DNA of 64,000 bases from an alpha proteobacterium U9-1i (GTDB taxonomy: Bacteria > Pseudomonadota > Alphaproteobacteria > Caulobacterales > Aquidulcibacteraceae), in contig BBSY01000002.1 of NCBI GenBank assembly GCA_000974665.1, positions 1,891,716-1,955,715 on the forward strand, in the 5' to 3' direction. Positions 1 to 8,797 of this stretch are shown piece after piece. The notes under the pieces were generated by a model. The model made no database searches, had not been told where the DNA came from, and worked only from the letters and a program-made list of their open reading frames with translations. Position numbers and translations under genes: made by a program. Position 1 is the stretch's first letter, and each line of letters starts with the position of its first letter.

Positions 1-535
1 TGATGCCGCCATCCGCGACTGACGACAGCATGTCGGCCAGGTCGTCTAAGTTGATATCGATCTTCGGCGTGTAACGCGCAGCGATCTTGTCGAGCCGTTC
101 GCGGAAGCGCCGGCGCCAGATGCGGTGCCCCTCCGTCGTCATATCGCGCACGTCGCGGCTGAAGAGGTGGTCCTGGTAGATGTAGGACGACACCAGACAA
201 CCCGGATGGCCGTTTGGCAGGTCGCCCATGATGTCAGAGAAGAGCTTCAGGAAGATCAGAAAGCTGTGCAGCGGATCTTCGCTGAGTTCGTCGGCTTGCT
301 TGAACAGCGCGTCAAACACCGACCATTCATTGTCGAGGTAACGCTGCAGCAGCGCCTTGGCGAGGTCGTTCTTGTCCTTGAAGTGATAGAAGAAGCCGCT
401 CTTGGTAATGCCGGCCTCGCAGATGATTTCGTCGATCGAGGTCGCGGCGAAGCCTTTGTGCAGCACCGCGTCCTGGGCGATATCCATGATCCGCTCACGG
501 GTCTGGCCGCCCTTGGAGAGAACCTTCACGCTCAT
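1..535 (-). CDS. TetR/AcrR family transcriptional regulator (C-terminus cut by window edge)
   Basis: The minus strand is open from an ATG at 535 to the window edge, giving 178 codons without a stop. Residues about 10-60 form a TetR-type helix-turn-helix (ERIMDIAQDAVLHKGF, then SIDEIICEAG and the recognition helix KSGFFYHFKDKNDL). The rest matches the helical ligand-binding domain of the family. These proteins are usually local repressors that release DNA when a small ligand binds. The ligand is unknown. It is transcribed away from the TPR gene at 887, so the 350-bp gap between them may hold its operator. Family call is secure; target is not. Confidence 0.9.
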   Translation of the reverse strand, partial: MSVKVLSKGGQTRERIMDIAQDAVLHKGFAATSIDEIICEAGITKSGFFYHFKDKNDLAKALLQRYLDNEWSVFDALFKQADELSEDPLHSFLIFLKLFSDIMGDLPNGHPGCLVSSYIYQDHLFSRDVRDMTTEGHRIWRRRFRERLDKIAARYTPKIDINLDDLADMLSSVADGGI

Positions 536-886
536 TGCCACAATCGAGCCTCGTTCGCTGTACCGCAGGTGCGGTTTTCGCGGACAACGCTTCGCAAAAA
601 CACCGCTGCGATGCCTGTGACCGCCGTAACGGGCTTAGTTTCCAAGGGAAAATAGAAACTGCAGCCGCCGCACCACGAGTTTTCTATCGGCTCTCGGCGT
701 GCGGCTCTAGTTCTTTCTCCGTCGCGGACGCTGGTGTTCGCGTCGCTGGAAGAAGGACAAACAGGATGTCGCGCGGTTTCTCGGTTTTGGTGTGCTTGGC
801 CGTGTTCGTTCACAGCGCCATGACCGCCGCCGCCATTGCGCCCAGCCTATCCGCGTGACCCTGCCTGCCCGATAAGGAAGCTCCCC
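536..886. other. Divergent intergenic region between TetR gene and TPR gene
   Basis: About 350 bp without a confident gene. It holds the promoters of the divergent TetR and TPR genes. A candidate dyad is AGTTTC at 637-642 and GAAACT at 655-660, with a smaller nested TTTCC/GGAAA symmetry. This size and symmetry would suit a TetR operator, but a 6-bp arm is weak evidence. A possible 30-codon peptide lies at 766-858 and is listed separately. Confidence 0.4.
766..858 (+). CDS. Possible short hydrophobic peptide (30 aa)
   Basis: An ATG at 766 is preceded by AAGGA about 10 nt upstream and opens a 30-codon frame that reads like a signal peptide or small membrane peptide (SVLVCLAVFVHS core, AAA near the end). 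It stops 28 nt before the TPR gene, so it could be a leader peptide, a real small membrane protein, or the remnant of a secreted protein. Nothing beyond length, hydrophobicity and the ribosome-binding site supports it. Confidence 0.25.
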   Translation: MSRGFSVLVCLAVFVHSAMTAAAIAPSLSA

Positions 887-2221
887 ATGCAAGACCGTTA
901 CGGCAATTCCGCCTCCACCAAATCCGCCGCCGCCATGGCTAAATACAACGAGGCGCTCGACCTCATTCGCCTTTATCGCGGGGACCCCATCGCCGCGCTC
1001 GATGCGGCGCTTGCGGAAGATCCTGATTTCGGCGGCGCTTGGGCCGCGCGCGCGGGCCTGCTCGTGCAGCAAACCGACAAAGCGTACGCCGACGAGACAT
1101 TGAAGAGCCTCCGCGCCGGCGCTGAAGCCAATCTCAACACGCGCGAGCACGCCCACTTGGCCGCCGCCAAGGATTGGGCCGAAGGTCGCTACCTCGACGG
1201 CACCATGCGCTACGCCCGCATCGCCCAGGAGAGCCCGCGTGACCTTCTGGCGCTGCAATACGCGCATGTCGGCTGCTTCTTCCTTGGCATGCAGAGCGAG
1301 CTGCGCGACTGGCCGTTGCAAACGCTGCGCGCATTCAAAGCCGGCGAGGACGGGCAGAGCTACATTCTCGGCATGGCCGCGTTCGGGCTTGAAGAGTGCG
1401 GCGATTACGCCACCGCCGATGCGTACGGGAAAGAAGCCGTGTCCATCGATCCGCGCGACGGCTGGGCCGTCCATGCGGTCGCGCACGTCAATGAAATGCG
1501 CGGCGATCTCGCGCACGGCATGCCGTGGCTCGCCGCCAACGCGCAATACTGGGCGCCCGAAAGCGGGTTTGCGTATCATCTTTGGTGGCACCTCGCGCTG
1601 CTGCACCTCGATCGCGGCGATCACGCAACGGTGCTCAAACTGTTCGACGAGAAGGTGCGTCCCAACACCGAGGCGCAGGTGGTGTTGGAATGGATCGACG
1701 CGTCCGCTTTGCTGTGGCGCTTGCATCTTGAAGGCGTCGACACCGGCGATCGCTTCGCCAAACTCGCGGACTGTTGGGCGCGCGCTTCCGAGGATGCGTT
1801 CTACGTGTTCAACGATTTGCACGCGATCATGGCGTTCATCGGCGCGGGCCGGATGGCCGACGCCGAACGAACGCTGAGCGCGATCCGTCGCGCGGCCGGC
1901 GATGGCGGCGACAACGGCTACATCTCGCGCAAGGTCGGCGTGCCGTTGGCCGAGGGCTTCATTGCCTTCGGGCAGGGGCGTTACGCGGAAGCGGTCGAGA
2001 AGATCGCGGCCACGCGCGGCATCGCCCAACGCTTCGGCGGCAGCCACGCGCAACGCGACATCCTCTCGCTCACGGCGTTGCACGCTGCAATCAGAGGCGG
2101 GATGCGCGAAACCGCGGCCGCCTTCGCCACCGAGCGCCTCGCGCACAAGCCGACGAGCCCCTGGGCTAAGCGCCTGATGAACCGCGCCCAAACCTTCGCC
2201 GCGCCGGAATTCGTGACGTGA
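887..2221 (+). CDS. Tetratricopeptide repeat protein, TTC38-like
   Basis: A 444-residue protein made of helical repeats and no signal peptide, so cytoplasmic. Repeats are seen around LALQYAHVGCFFLG, AFGLEECGDYATADAYGKE and AVHAVAHVNEMRGD. The overall pattern resembles the TTC38 family, whose biochemical role is unknown. The ATG at 887 is chosen because AAGGAAG lies 6-7 nt upstream. An upstream in-frame start at 836 would add 17 residues but has no ribosome-binding site. The alpha/beta hydrolase follows after 60 bp on the same strand and may be co-transcribed. Confidence 0.8.
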   Translation: MQDRYGNSASTKSAAAMAKYNEALDLIRLYRGDPIAALDAALAEDPDFGGAWAARAGLLVQQTDKAYADETLKSLRAGAEANLNTREHAHLAAAKDWAEGRYLDGTMRYARIAQESPRDLLALQYAHVGCFFLGMQSELRDWPLQTLRAFKAGEDGQSYILGMAAFGLEECGDYATADAYGKEAVSIDPRDGWAVHAVAHVNEMRGDLAHGMPWLAANAQYWAPESGFAYHLWWHLALLHLDRGDHATVLKLFDEKVRPNTEAQVVLEWIDASALLWRLHLEGVDTGDRFAKLADCWARASEDAFYVFNDLHAIMAFIGAGRMADAERTLSAIRRAAGDGGDNGYISRKVGVPLAEGFIAFGQGRYAEAVEKIAATRGIAQRFGGSHAQRDILSLTALHAAIRGGMRETAAAFATERLAHKPTSPWAKRLMNRAQTFAAPEFVT

Positions 2222-2281
2222 GCCGGAGCGCGCCGGCGGCGCAGGTCGCCGGCGCTCTGCCAGCCAACGGAAAGTGAAAAC

Positions 2282-3130
2282 ATGAAAGTACGCACGCATT
2301 TCGTGCGGCTCGCCAACGACTTGAGCCTGCATGTGCTGGAACAAACGCCCTCAAGCGTTGGCGTCAATGAGCCGCCGCCGCTCGTGCTTGTGCACGGCTT
2401 GTCCGACACATTGCACTCGTTCGATTTGGTTCGTCCGCACCTTCCTGCCAATCGGCGCGTCGTCGCCATCACATTGCGCGGCCACGGCGCGTCAAACGCG
2501 CCGTGCGCGGGCTACCGGCTGTGCGATTTCGCCGAGGATATCGTTCTGGCGCTTAATGCGCTCAACATCCGCCGTGCCGTGATCGCCGGGCACTCGCTCG
2601 GCAGCGCCGTCGCGCTCCAATTCGCGGCTAGTTATCCGTCACGTTGCGCCGGGCTCGTCTTGCTGGCGACCTTCGCTGACACCGCCAACAGCGATGCTGT
2701 GAAAGAATTGGCCGGCGTCGTGAACGCCTTTCCGAACGGAGCAGTCGATCAGGATTTCGTGCGCGAGTTTCAGCTCAGCACAGCCGCGCTGCCGCTGCCG
2801 CGCGATTTCCTCGCCCTGGTGATTGATGAGAGTCTGAAAGCCGCGCCGCAAATGTGGGTCGAAGCCGTGCGGAATATGCAGGAGGTCGATCTCCCCAAGA
2901 TCGCTGCGCGCTGCCAAGCGCCCGCTTTGATCGTTTGGGGCGATCAGGACGCCTATTGCCCGCGCGCCGATCAGGCGCGGCTCTGCGTGCTCATGGATGG
3001 CGCCGAACTCGTCGTGCTGCCGAAAGTCGGCCACGCCGTGCATTGGGAGCGCCCGGCGGAGGTCGGCCGCCAAATCGCGGCGTTCCTCACCCGGCTCGAC
3101 GTCCGCGTCCGCGCCCCGGCCGACGCCTAG
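2282..3130 (+). CDS. Alpha/beta hydrolase
   Basis: 282 residues of the alpha/beta-hydrolase fold. The oxyanion region LVLVHGLSDTLHSF lies near residue 40, the nucleophile elbow AGHSLGSA near residue 103, the acid in the VWGDQDAYCP strand, and the catalytic His in KVGHAVHWERP near the C-terminus. It probably hydrolyses an ester, lactone or related bond in the cytoplasm. The substrate cannot be read from sequence. Its TAG stop shares the CTAG at 3127-3130 with the convergent acyltransferase gene. Confidence 0.88.
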   Translation: MKVRTHFVRLANDLSLHVLEQTPSSVGVNEPPPLVLVHGLSDTLHSFDLVRPHLPANRRVVAITLRGHGASNAPCAGYRLCDFAEDIVLALNALNIRRAVIAGHSLGSAVALQFAASYPSRCAGLVLLATFADTANSDAVKELAGVVNAFPNGAVDQDFVREFQLSTAALPLPRDFLALVIDESLKAAPQMWVEAVRNMQEVDLPKIAARCQAPALIVWGDQDAYCPRADQARLCVLMDGAELVVLPKVGHAVHWERPAEVGRQIAAFLTRLDVRVRAPADA

Positions 3131-4224
3131 AGCGGCGCCACGCTGGCCGTACCGATCTGATCCGCTGACGCCACGCGTTTCGCATTCGCGCGACGTTGGC
3201 GCCAGCGGTCTATCGGATGCTCAACCAGCACCAGCACAACGATCGAAAGCAGAATGGTGCTGACGATGGCCACCCACAGTGCGTAGGGCGGCTCGTACGT
3301 GAACACGAACCCGATCGTCAGCAGCTGCACGAGATAGATCGGATAACTCAGATCGCCCACCCAGCGATCGAGTGCATTGTCCTTGAACGCGTTGAAAATG
3401 AACGGCGTCGTCAGCGCGATGATGAAATAGGTGATCCACCGGCCCGCCATCGGCGGCATCTCGATCAAGGTGTAGCACACGATCCAAGCCAGAACCGCGA
3501 TCCCCAGCGCATATCCAATCGCCTTCGGAAACCGCGCTGCGAACGGCAGCAGCTTGTGCGCCAGCATCCCAAACAGAAACAGGAACAACGCGGTCGGGAA
3601 CAAGCGGCCTTGCCACAGCAGATAATCCACGCCTTCGATTTGCGCGCCAACAAGTCGAAATGCGATGCTCGCCGCCGCGATGGCTGCGATCCATTTCCAG
3701 CCCGCGCGCGCCAGCCACGGCGCCAGCGCATAGAACATCAGCTCCATGCTGATGCTCCACGATTGCGGGATGAGCAGCCCTTGCCAGGCCATGGTGATGT
3801 CTTCCGTCGGCACCGCACCGTCGGCATTCCACACCAATGCGCCGTTCTGGTCGATCGTGAACCAGAACATCATCTCTTGGCCCACCATGAAGATGTTCTC
3901 GAACACCAGCACAGCCGCCGTGACGGGATCGCTGAAGGCGCGCGCGAAAATCTCGGGCGTCGCGGTCGGGCTTGCGTTGAACACCCACAGCGCCACCGCG
4001 CCCAATGCGCAGATCAGCAGATAGGTTGGAAACAACCGCAGCAGCCGGTTCGAGTAGAAAAGACCAGGATCGCGATACTTTCCGTCGAGCACCAGCGCCA
4101 TGTAGAAGCCAGAGACGATGAAGAAGCTCTGTACCGCCAGGCCGCCGCTCAGGAATTTGAACGTCGCCATCGGCAGGTGCGAAAGCAACACCGCCAAAGC
4201 TAATGAAACCCGCACCATGCCCAT
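3127..4224 (-). CDS. Acyltransferase family 3 (OafA/YrhL-type) membrane protein
   Basis: 365 residues with about ten hydrophobic segments. The N-terminus has the family's histidine (LSHLP, about residue 15) and the SGFYMALVL and NRLLRLFPTYL segments typical of acyltransferase 3 enzymes. These move acyl groups, often acetyl, onto sugars or lipids at the inner membrane. The first ATG at 4224 is kept because the first helix starts right after it. There is no polysaccharide cluster nearby, so the acceptor is unknown. The C-terminus is basic and cytoplasmic. Confidence 0.87.
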   Translation of the reverse strand: MGMVRVSLALAVLLSHLPMATFKFLSGGLAVQSFFIVSGFYMALVLDGKYRDPGLFYSNRLLRLFPTYLLICALGAVALWVFNASPTATPEIFARAFSDPVTAAVLVFENIFMVGQEMMFWFTIDQNGALVWNADGAVPTEDITMAWQGLLIPQSWSISMELMFYALAPWLARAGWKWIAAIAAASIAFRLVGAQIEGVDYLLWQGRLFPTALFLFLFGMLAHKLLPFAARFPKAIGYALGIAVLAWIVCYTLIEMPPMAGRWITYFIIALTTPFIFNAFKDNALDRWVGDLSYPIYLVQLLTIGFVFTYEPPYALWVAIVSTILLSIVVLVLVEHPIDRWRQRRANAKRVASADQIGTASVAPL

Positions 4225-4344
4225 TGCGCACGCCCCTCAACCGCGAAGCCGGAAGATGCTAAGGCGTGCGCGCGCACGCCAACGCGTCGTCGCGGAGAAG
4301 TGGGCGTTCATAGCTTTGCGGGGGCGCTCGTCGCGCGAGCGAAG

Positions 4345-4440
4345 TGCAGACAGGACGACGACCCGAACGCAACCCGTTACGGCTGCTTCCTTCCGGACCT
4401 GACCGGGTTGGCGGGGCGACCGTCCGCCGCCTGCCTGCGG
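4345..4440 (-). ncRNA. ffs: Small (4.5S-type) signal recognition particle RNA
   Basis: The minus strand carries the conserved SRP domain IV core GGTCAGGTCCGGAAGGAAGC (around 4385-4407). This includes the Ffh-binding symmetric loop and the GGAA tetraloop. The ends pair: GCAGGCAGG (4438-4430) with CCTGTCTGC (4354-4346). The size, about 96 nt, fits the short alphaproteobacterial form. It binds Ffh and targets inner-membrane proteins to FtsY and the translocon. Ends are set from the terminal helix and are accurate to a few bases. Confidence 0.95.
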
Positions 4441-4525
4441 GCGCTCATATCGCCGTCCGCGCGCGTCGAGGCAAGGGCCAACGCTGATTTGCCTTCCCTC
4501 GCGCCAGCGCGCGTAGCGTTCTCCC

Positions 4526-4966
4526 ATGAGCAACACACCGTACCCGTTCGCCGCGCCCGAGGAGGCGCTTGCCGCCTTCAAGGCGCGTGACCTCTCCGGC
4601 TTCTTCCGAACGCTCGCCGCCGAGCCCACGCACTGGTGGAAAGGTGAGGCGGAGCTGCTCATCCCGCTCAAGCCGGAATTGCTGCAGCACCACGGTTATG
4701 CTCACGGCGCCATCGTCGGCGCCGCAGCGGACAACGCCTGCGCCTGGGCGGCTGCTTCCGCAGTCGGTGATGTGGTCACCTCAAGCTACACCATCCAATT
4801 CCTGGCCCCCGCCAAGGGCGACCGGCTGAGGGCGCGCGGCATAGTGCTCAAAGCTGGCAAGCGCCAAGTCTCCTGCGAGGCGAAAGTCTGGTGCTCGCAT
4901 GCGGGCGGCGAAGAAACGCTGGTGGCGGTAGCCCTGGCCCTCATTTCCCCGGTGACCAAGCCCTAA
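4526..4966 (+). CDS. PaaI family thioesterase (hotdog fold)
   Basis: 146 residues. The hotdog helix motif HGYAHGAIVGAAADNAC (about residues 56-72) is the PaaI signature, with the acidic residue in AAAD expected to act in thioester hydrolysis. The strand TSSYTIQFLAPAKGDRL is also typical. It likely hydrolyses an acyl- or aryl-CoA, but the substrate is unknown. It begins about 85 bp past the SRP RNA gene, which is transcribed the other way. Confidence 0.86.
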   Translation: MSNTPYPFAAPEEALAAFKARDLSGFFRTLAAEPTHWWKGEAELLIPLKPELLQHHGYAHGAIVGAAADNACAWAAASAVGDVVTSSYTIQFLAPAKGDRLRARGIVLKAGKRQVSCEAKVWCSHAGGEETLVAVALALISPVTKP

Positions 4967-4992
4967 GCGGCCTCTCCGGAACCCTCCGGGGC

Positions 4993-5011
4993 CCGGGGCG
5001 TTTATCCCCGG
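4993..5011. terminator. Possible hairpin terminator downstream of the PaaI gene
   Basis: CCGGGG (4993-4998) can pair with CCCCGG (5006-5011) around a CGTTTAT loop, 27 nt after the thioesterase stop. There is no T-run, so this is only a candidate. Confidence 0.3.
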
Positions 5012-5053
5012 TACCGAAAGAGAAGGGGCCGCGCCCAGCGCGCGGAAACGCTC

Positions 5054-5398
5054 ATGTTGCGAACGATGACCTTTGCCCTGTTGCTGGCCGCCGCCCCGTG
5101 CGTAGCGCTGGCTCAGCCCGCGCAAACGCAATTTCCGCGATCGGCGATTGGCGCCGAAGTGCGTGGGTCGGACGGGACGCTTCTCGGCACGGTGACGTCA
5201 GCAGAGCGCAATGAGGCGGGCGAACTCGTTTCTGCGGAAATCCCAGGCCTGGAGCCAGCCGATGCGCCGCGCGCGCCTATGCTTGTGGCTGAGCGCAACG
5301 ATGGGCGGTCCATCATCGGTCGCCGCGGCGGCGAGAATTTGATGATCACGCGCACGCGCGCCTCCAGCGGCGCGACTGCCGCGATCCGCGCGCGCTAA
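5054..5398 (+). CDS. Small secreted protein of unknown function
   Basis: 114 residues. An N-terminal signal peptide (TFALLLAAAPCVALAQ) ends with a likely cleavage after VALA. The mature part is about 95 residues and includes GAEVRGSDGTLLGTVTSAE, which loosely recalls a PRC-barrel strand pair, but this is not a firm match. It is probably periplasmic. Its stop overlaps that of the convergent membrane protein by 4 bp (CTAA, 5395-5398). Confidence 0.6.
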   Translation: MLRTMTFALLLAAAPCVALAQPAQTQFPRSAIGAEVRGSDGTLLGTVTSAERNEAGELVSAEIPGLEPADAPRAPMLVAERNDGRSIIGRRGGENLMITRTRASSGATAAIRAR

Positions 5399-5898
5399 CG
5401 CCGCAGCAAATCCCAGCCGGCCGCGACAAATCCAGCGCCAAACAGCGCACCTGCGGCCATGAAGCCGTAAGGCGCAGTGGCGGGCGCCCACCCGAGAACG
5501 CCCGCAGCGATCACGCTGCCAAACCACAACAGTGCGGGCGCCAGCGGCCTCTGCCCCGTCCGCACCCACGCGATCGATAGCCCCGCCATCGCGATCGCCA
5601 ACGCCGCCGCGCCCTCTTGGTAGGTGGAGAAGCCGAACACGTCGGCGTCTGGCCCACCGATAAATGAAAGGGCGGCCATCGCCACAACGAACGCGGCGAG
5701 CCCCAAGAACCCCAACGCTTCGGCCCGGACGAGGTAAATCCCAATGAGCCCGAGCGTGAAGAGGACGTCGATCCCCGTCCACAGCGCCTCCAGCGACGCC
5801 TGATCGAGCGGCAAAGGCAGCGCCGAGGCGATGCGTCCCAGCCCGCCCAATATGGCGGCAAGCCCGGAAAACCTGAGCAATTGCTGTGTTTTCACCAT
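5395..5898 (-). CDS. Small multi-pass membrane protein, unknown function
   Basis: 167 residues with about five hydrophobic segments (for example [20 protein letters not shown] and [19 protein letters not shown]) separated by short loops. The start at 5898 is preferred over 5940 because GGGGGAG sits about 8 nt upstream. No family is recognised. It is divergent from def with a 69-bp gap, so the two genes share a promoter region. Confidence 0.65.
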   Translation of the reverse strand: MVKTQQLLRFSGLAAILGGLGRIASALPLPLDQASLEALWTGIDVLFTLGLIGIYLVRAEALGFLGLAAFVVAMAALSFIGGPDADVFGFSTYQEGAAALAIAMAGLSIAWVRTGQRPLAPALLWFGSVIAAGVLGWAPATAPYGFMAAGALFGAGFVAAGWDLLRR

Positions 5899-5967
5899 TG
5901 CATGGCTCCCCCGCGCGGCAGGCGCGCTTCCTTGACGCAAAGCCCGGCGCTTAATACCTCAAAGGCC

Positions 5968-6480
5968 ATGGCCATCCGCGAAATCCTTACCGCACCGGAC
6001 GCGCGTCTGAAGCAGAAATCCAAGCCCGTCGAGGGTCCGGTGACGGACGCCCACCGCAAGCTCATGGATGACATGCTGGAGACGATGTACGACGCGCCCG
6101 GCATCGGCCTCGCCGCCATCCAGATCGGCGAACCGCTGCGCATCATCGTCATGGATCTCGCCAAGGAAGGCGAGCCACCGGCGCCGCGCTTTTTCGTCAA
6201 TCCGGAAATTCTCTGGGCGTCGGAAGAGATGAAGCCTTGGGAAGAGGGCTGCCTCTCGGTGCCGGAATATTACGATGAGGTGGATCGCCCGGCGCACGTG
6301 AAGCTGCGCTATTTGAACTACAAGGGCGAGAGCATCGAAGAAGATGCGCACGATCTCTACGCCGTCTGCATTCAGCATGAAATGGATCACCTCGAAGGCG
6401 TGCTCTTCATTGACCACCTCTCGCGCTTGAAGCGCGAGACCGCGTTGCGCAAACTGAAGAAGCGCCAAGCGGCGCGCTAA
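5968..6480 (+). CDS. def: Peptide deformylase
   Basis: 170 residues. It removes the formyl group from the N-terminal methionine of nascent proteins. All three signature motifs are present: [10 protein letters not shown] (45-54, catalytic Gln52), EEGCLSVP (93-99, metal ligand Cys95) and QHEMDH (136-141, ligands His137 and His141, catalytic Glu138). The ATG at 5968 begins MAIREIL, as in the family. The longer frame from 5881 is not supported. Its stop overlaps the fmt start by one base, a coupled pair that balances formylation with deformylation. Confidence 0.97.
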   Translation: MAIREILTAPDARLKQKSKPVEGPVTDAHRKLMDDMLETMYDAPGIGLAAIQIGEPLRIIVMDLAKEGEPPAPRFFVNPEILWASEEMKPWEEGCLSVPEYYDEVDRPAHVKLRYLNYKGESIEEDAHDLYAVCIQHEMDHLEGVLFIDHLSRLKRETALRKLKKRQAAR

Positions 6481-7400
6481 TGGCGCTGCGCATTGCTTTC
6501 ATGGGCTCTCCCGATTTCGCCGTGCCAACGCTCGCGGCGCTGATCGCGGCCGGCCACGACATCGCTTGCGTCTATTCGCAGCCGCCGCGTCCCGCCGGCC
6601 GCGGCAAGCAAGATCGTCCAACGCCGGTTCATGCCTTCGCCGCCCAGCGCGGCTTGCCCGTGCGCACGCCGAAAAGCTTGAAGCAGCCGGAGCCGCAGGC
6701 CGAATTCGCCGCACTTCACCTCGATGCGGCAATCGTCGTCGCCTACGGGCTGATCCTCCCGAAACCCATTCTCGATGCGCCGCGTCTTGGTTGCTTCAAC
6801 CTGCACGGTTCGCTCCTGCCCCGCTGGCGCGGCGCGGCGCCCATCCAGCGTGCATTGATGGCCGGTGACCGCGTCAGCGGCGTGCAGGTCATGCGCATGG
6901 AGGAGGGGCTCGATACCGGCCCGATCCTCGCCACCGCCGAAACGCCGATCGAAGCCGACGACACAACCCGTACGCTGCACGATCGTCTCGCCGCGCTAGG
7001 CGCGCCCCTCATGCTGGAAACGCTGTCCGCGCTCGAACGCGGACAAGCGCACGAGACGCCGCAAGCCGAAGCTGGCGTCACCTATGCGCACAAGATTACG
7101 CCAGCTGAAGCGCGCATCGATTGGACAGCGCCCGCCCGCGACATCGATCTCAAGATACGTGGTCTTTCGCCGGCGCCCGGCGCTTGGTTTGAGTTGAACG
7201 GCGCGCGCACCAAAGTGCTCGACTCGCGCATCGGCCAGGGCCGTGGTGAGCCCGGCGAAGCGTTGGATGACAATTTGCTCATCGCCTGCGGCGAGGGGGC
7301 GGTGCGGTTGCTCACAGTTCAGCGCGAAGGTAGGGCCGCCATGGATGCTGCCGATTTCTTGCGCGGTAACGCCATTCCGACGGGATTTCGCCTTCGATAA
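6480..7400 (+). CDS. fmt: Methionyl-tRNA formyltransferase
   Basis: 306 residues, normal length. It formylates initiator Met-tRNA from 10-formyl-tetrahydrofolate. Catalytic residues are visible: Asn107 and His109 in [13 protein letters not shown], and Asp145 in GLDTGPIL. The C-terminal tRNA-binding domain follows from about residue 205. It starts on the last base of the def stop codon, so the two are translationally coupled. Confidence 0.97.
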   Translation: MALRIAFMGSPDFAVPTLAALIAAGHDIACVYSQPPRPAGRGKQDRPTPVHAFAAQRGLPVRTPKSLKQPEPQAEFAALHLDAAIVVAYGLILPKPILDAPRLGCFNLHGSLLPRWRGAAPIQRALMAGDRVSGVQVMRMEEGLDTGPILATAETPIEADDTTRTLHDRLAALGAPLMLETLSALERGQAHETPQAEAGVTYAHKITPAEARIDWTAPARDIDLKIRGLSPAPGAWFELNGARTKVLDSRIGQGRGEPGEALDDNLLIACGEGAVRLLTVQREGRAAMDAADFLRGNAIPTGFRLR

Positions 7401-7477
7401 TCCAAAGCTGAGGCTTTTTAGTCGCTTCCATGGCGCGGAAATCGCACTAGTTTGGCGCCGCTTGGGAGGGACGCTTC

Positions 7478-8053
7478 ATGTTCGCACGCGCCGCGTTGAT
7501 CGCCGCCGCAATTTTCACGCTTGCGTCTTGTGACCAAGTCGCCGTGCAAACGCCAGAAGGCGGCGGCGACGCAGCCCAACTCGAAGCGCCAGCGTCCGGC
7601 GCCGAACCATCCCGCGTGTTCGCGCCAGTGAGCGACGCTGCGCGCGCCGCCAGCGGGGATCTCACCGTGGCGATGTCGCTCAGCCTGCCGGACGCCAGCG
7701 AACAATCCGGCAGCGCGCAAGAAACGCTGACGCTGACTGGCGCCAACGGTCTTGCGATCGAGGCCGCTGTCACCAGCGCTGTGTCGCCCGCCACGCAAGT
7801 ACAGGGACAAACGCTTCGCGCGCTGATGTCACTTCCGGTGGAAGAACCTCAAACGCTCGTCTATCGCGTCTCCAGCCAAACCAAGCCGTCCAGCGGCCAA
7901 GGCATTTGCGGCGCCGATGATCCCGCCTTCGTTGTGGTGTGGGAGCCAAGCGCCCCCGGCGAGGAAACGTTGAAGGTGCTCGGCGTCACGGGCGGTGCGC
8001 CAGGCGCCGCCGGCGCACGCGCGTGTCCGCTGCTGGAGTATCGCCGCTCGTGA
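7478..8053 (+). CDS. Predicted lipoprotein, unknown function
   Basis: 191 residues. The N-terminus is a lipoprotein signal peptide with lipobox LASC (Cys19), followed by a low-complexity Ala/Pro/Gly linker and a beta-rich domain. GGGAGGGA lies 6-7 nt before the ATG. It separates fmt from truA, which in many alphaproteobacteria are adjacent, and reads the same way. It therefore probably belongs to the same transcript. No family is recognised. Confidence 0.75.
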   Translation: MFARAALIAAAIFTLASCDQVAVQTPEGGGDAAQLEAPASGAEPSRVFAPVSDAARAASGDLTVAMSLSLPDASEQSGSAQETLTLTGANGLAIEAAVTSAVSPATQVQGQTLRALMSLPVEEPQTLVYRVSSQTKPSSGQGICGADDPAFVVVWEPSAPGEETLKVLGVTGGAPGAAGARACPLLEYRRS

Positions 8054-8059
8054 GGCGCG

Positions 8060-8797
8060 ATGCGCTTTAAGCTCACCCTCGAATATGATGGCGGACCCTT
8101 CAACGGCTGGCAGCGTTTGCCAGACGGCCCAAGCGTGCAAGGCGCGCTGGAAGACGCGGTCGCAAAGCTCACCGGGGGGGCGCGCAGCGATGTCATAGGC
8201 GCCGGGCGCACCGATTCCGGCGTCCACGCGCTCGCGCAAATCGCCCACGTCGATATCGAGAAGCCTTTAAGCGCCGACGTTGTGCGCGATGGCCTGAATG
8301 CGCATCTGCGTCCTGCGCCGATCTCGGTGCTGCACGCAGAGGAAGCCGCGCCGCATTTTCACGCCCGCTTCGACGCCGTGCGCCGCGCTTACCTCTACAG
8401 CATAATCAACCGCCGCGCGCCGCTCGCGATCGCCCACGGCTTTGCATGGCGCGTGTCCACCCCGCTCGACGTCGATGCGATGCACGAAGCCGCCCAGCGC
8501 CTCGTCGGCAAGCACGATTTCACCACCTTCCGCGACGCGAATTGCCAAGCTAAAAGCCCGATCAAGACGCTCGATCAAATCACCGTCACGCGCGCCGGAG
8601 ACGGCGTAGCCGTGCGCTGCGAAGCGCCAAGCTTCCTGCACCGCCAAGTGCGCTCGATGGTGGGCACGCTTGTCGAAGTTGGCCTCGGCAAGATGAGCGC
8701 CGACGATGTCGCTCGCATCCTCGCTGCCGTGGACCGCCGCCAATGCGGCCCCGTCGCGCCGTCCGATGGCTTGTTCCTCACGCGCGTCGATTACTAG
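8060..8797 (+). CDS. truA: tRNA pseudouridine(38-40) synthase
   Basis: 245 residues. The catalytic motif GAGRTDSGVHALAQ contains Asp52. RRAYLYSIINRR and SFLHRQVRSMVGTLVEVG are also family signatures. It converts U38-U40 in the anticodon stem of several tRNAs to pseudouridine. It starts 6 nt after the lipoprotein gene. Its TAG stop and the dapE stop share the palindrome CTAG (8794-8797). Confidence 0.96.
   Translation: MRFKLTLEYDGGPFNGWQRLPDGPSVQGALEDAVAKLTGGARSDVIGAGRTDSGVHALAQIAHVDIEKPLSADVVRDGLNAHLRPAPISVLHAEEAAPHFHARFDAVRRAYLYSIINRRAPLAIAHGFAWRVSTPLDVDAMHEAAQRLVGKHDFTTFRDANCQAKSPIKTLDQITVTRAGDGVAVRCEAPSFLHRQVRSMVGTLVEVGLGKMSADDVARILAAVDRRQCGPVAPSDGLFLTRVDY

Noticed and set aside
707..2344. 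Long minus-strand ORF of 545 codons opposite the TPR gene
   Set aside because: It is low-complexity Arg/Gly/Ala-rich with no domain, while the plus strand gives a clear TPR protein with a Shine-Dalgarno. It is a shadow of GC-rich codon bias.
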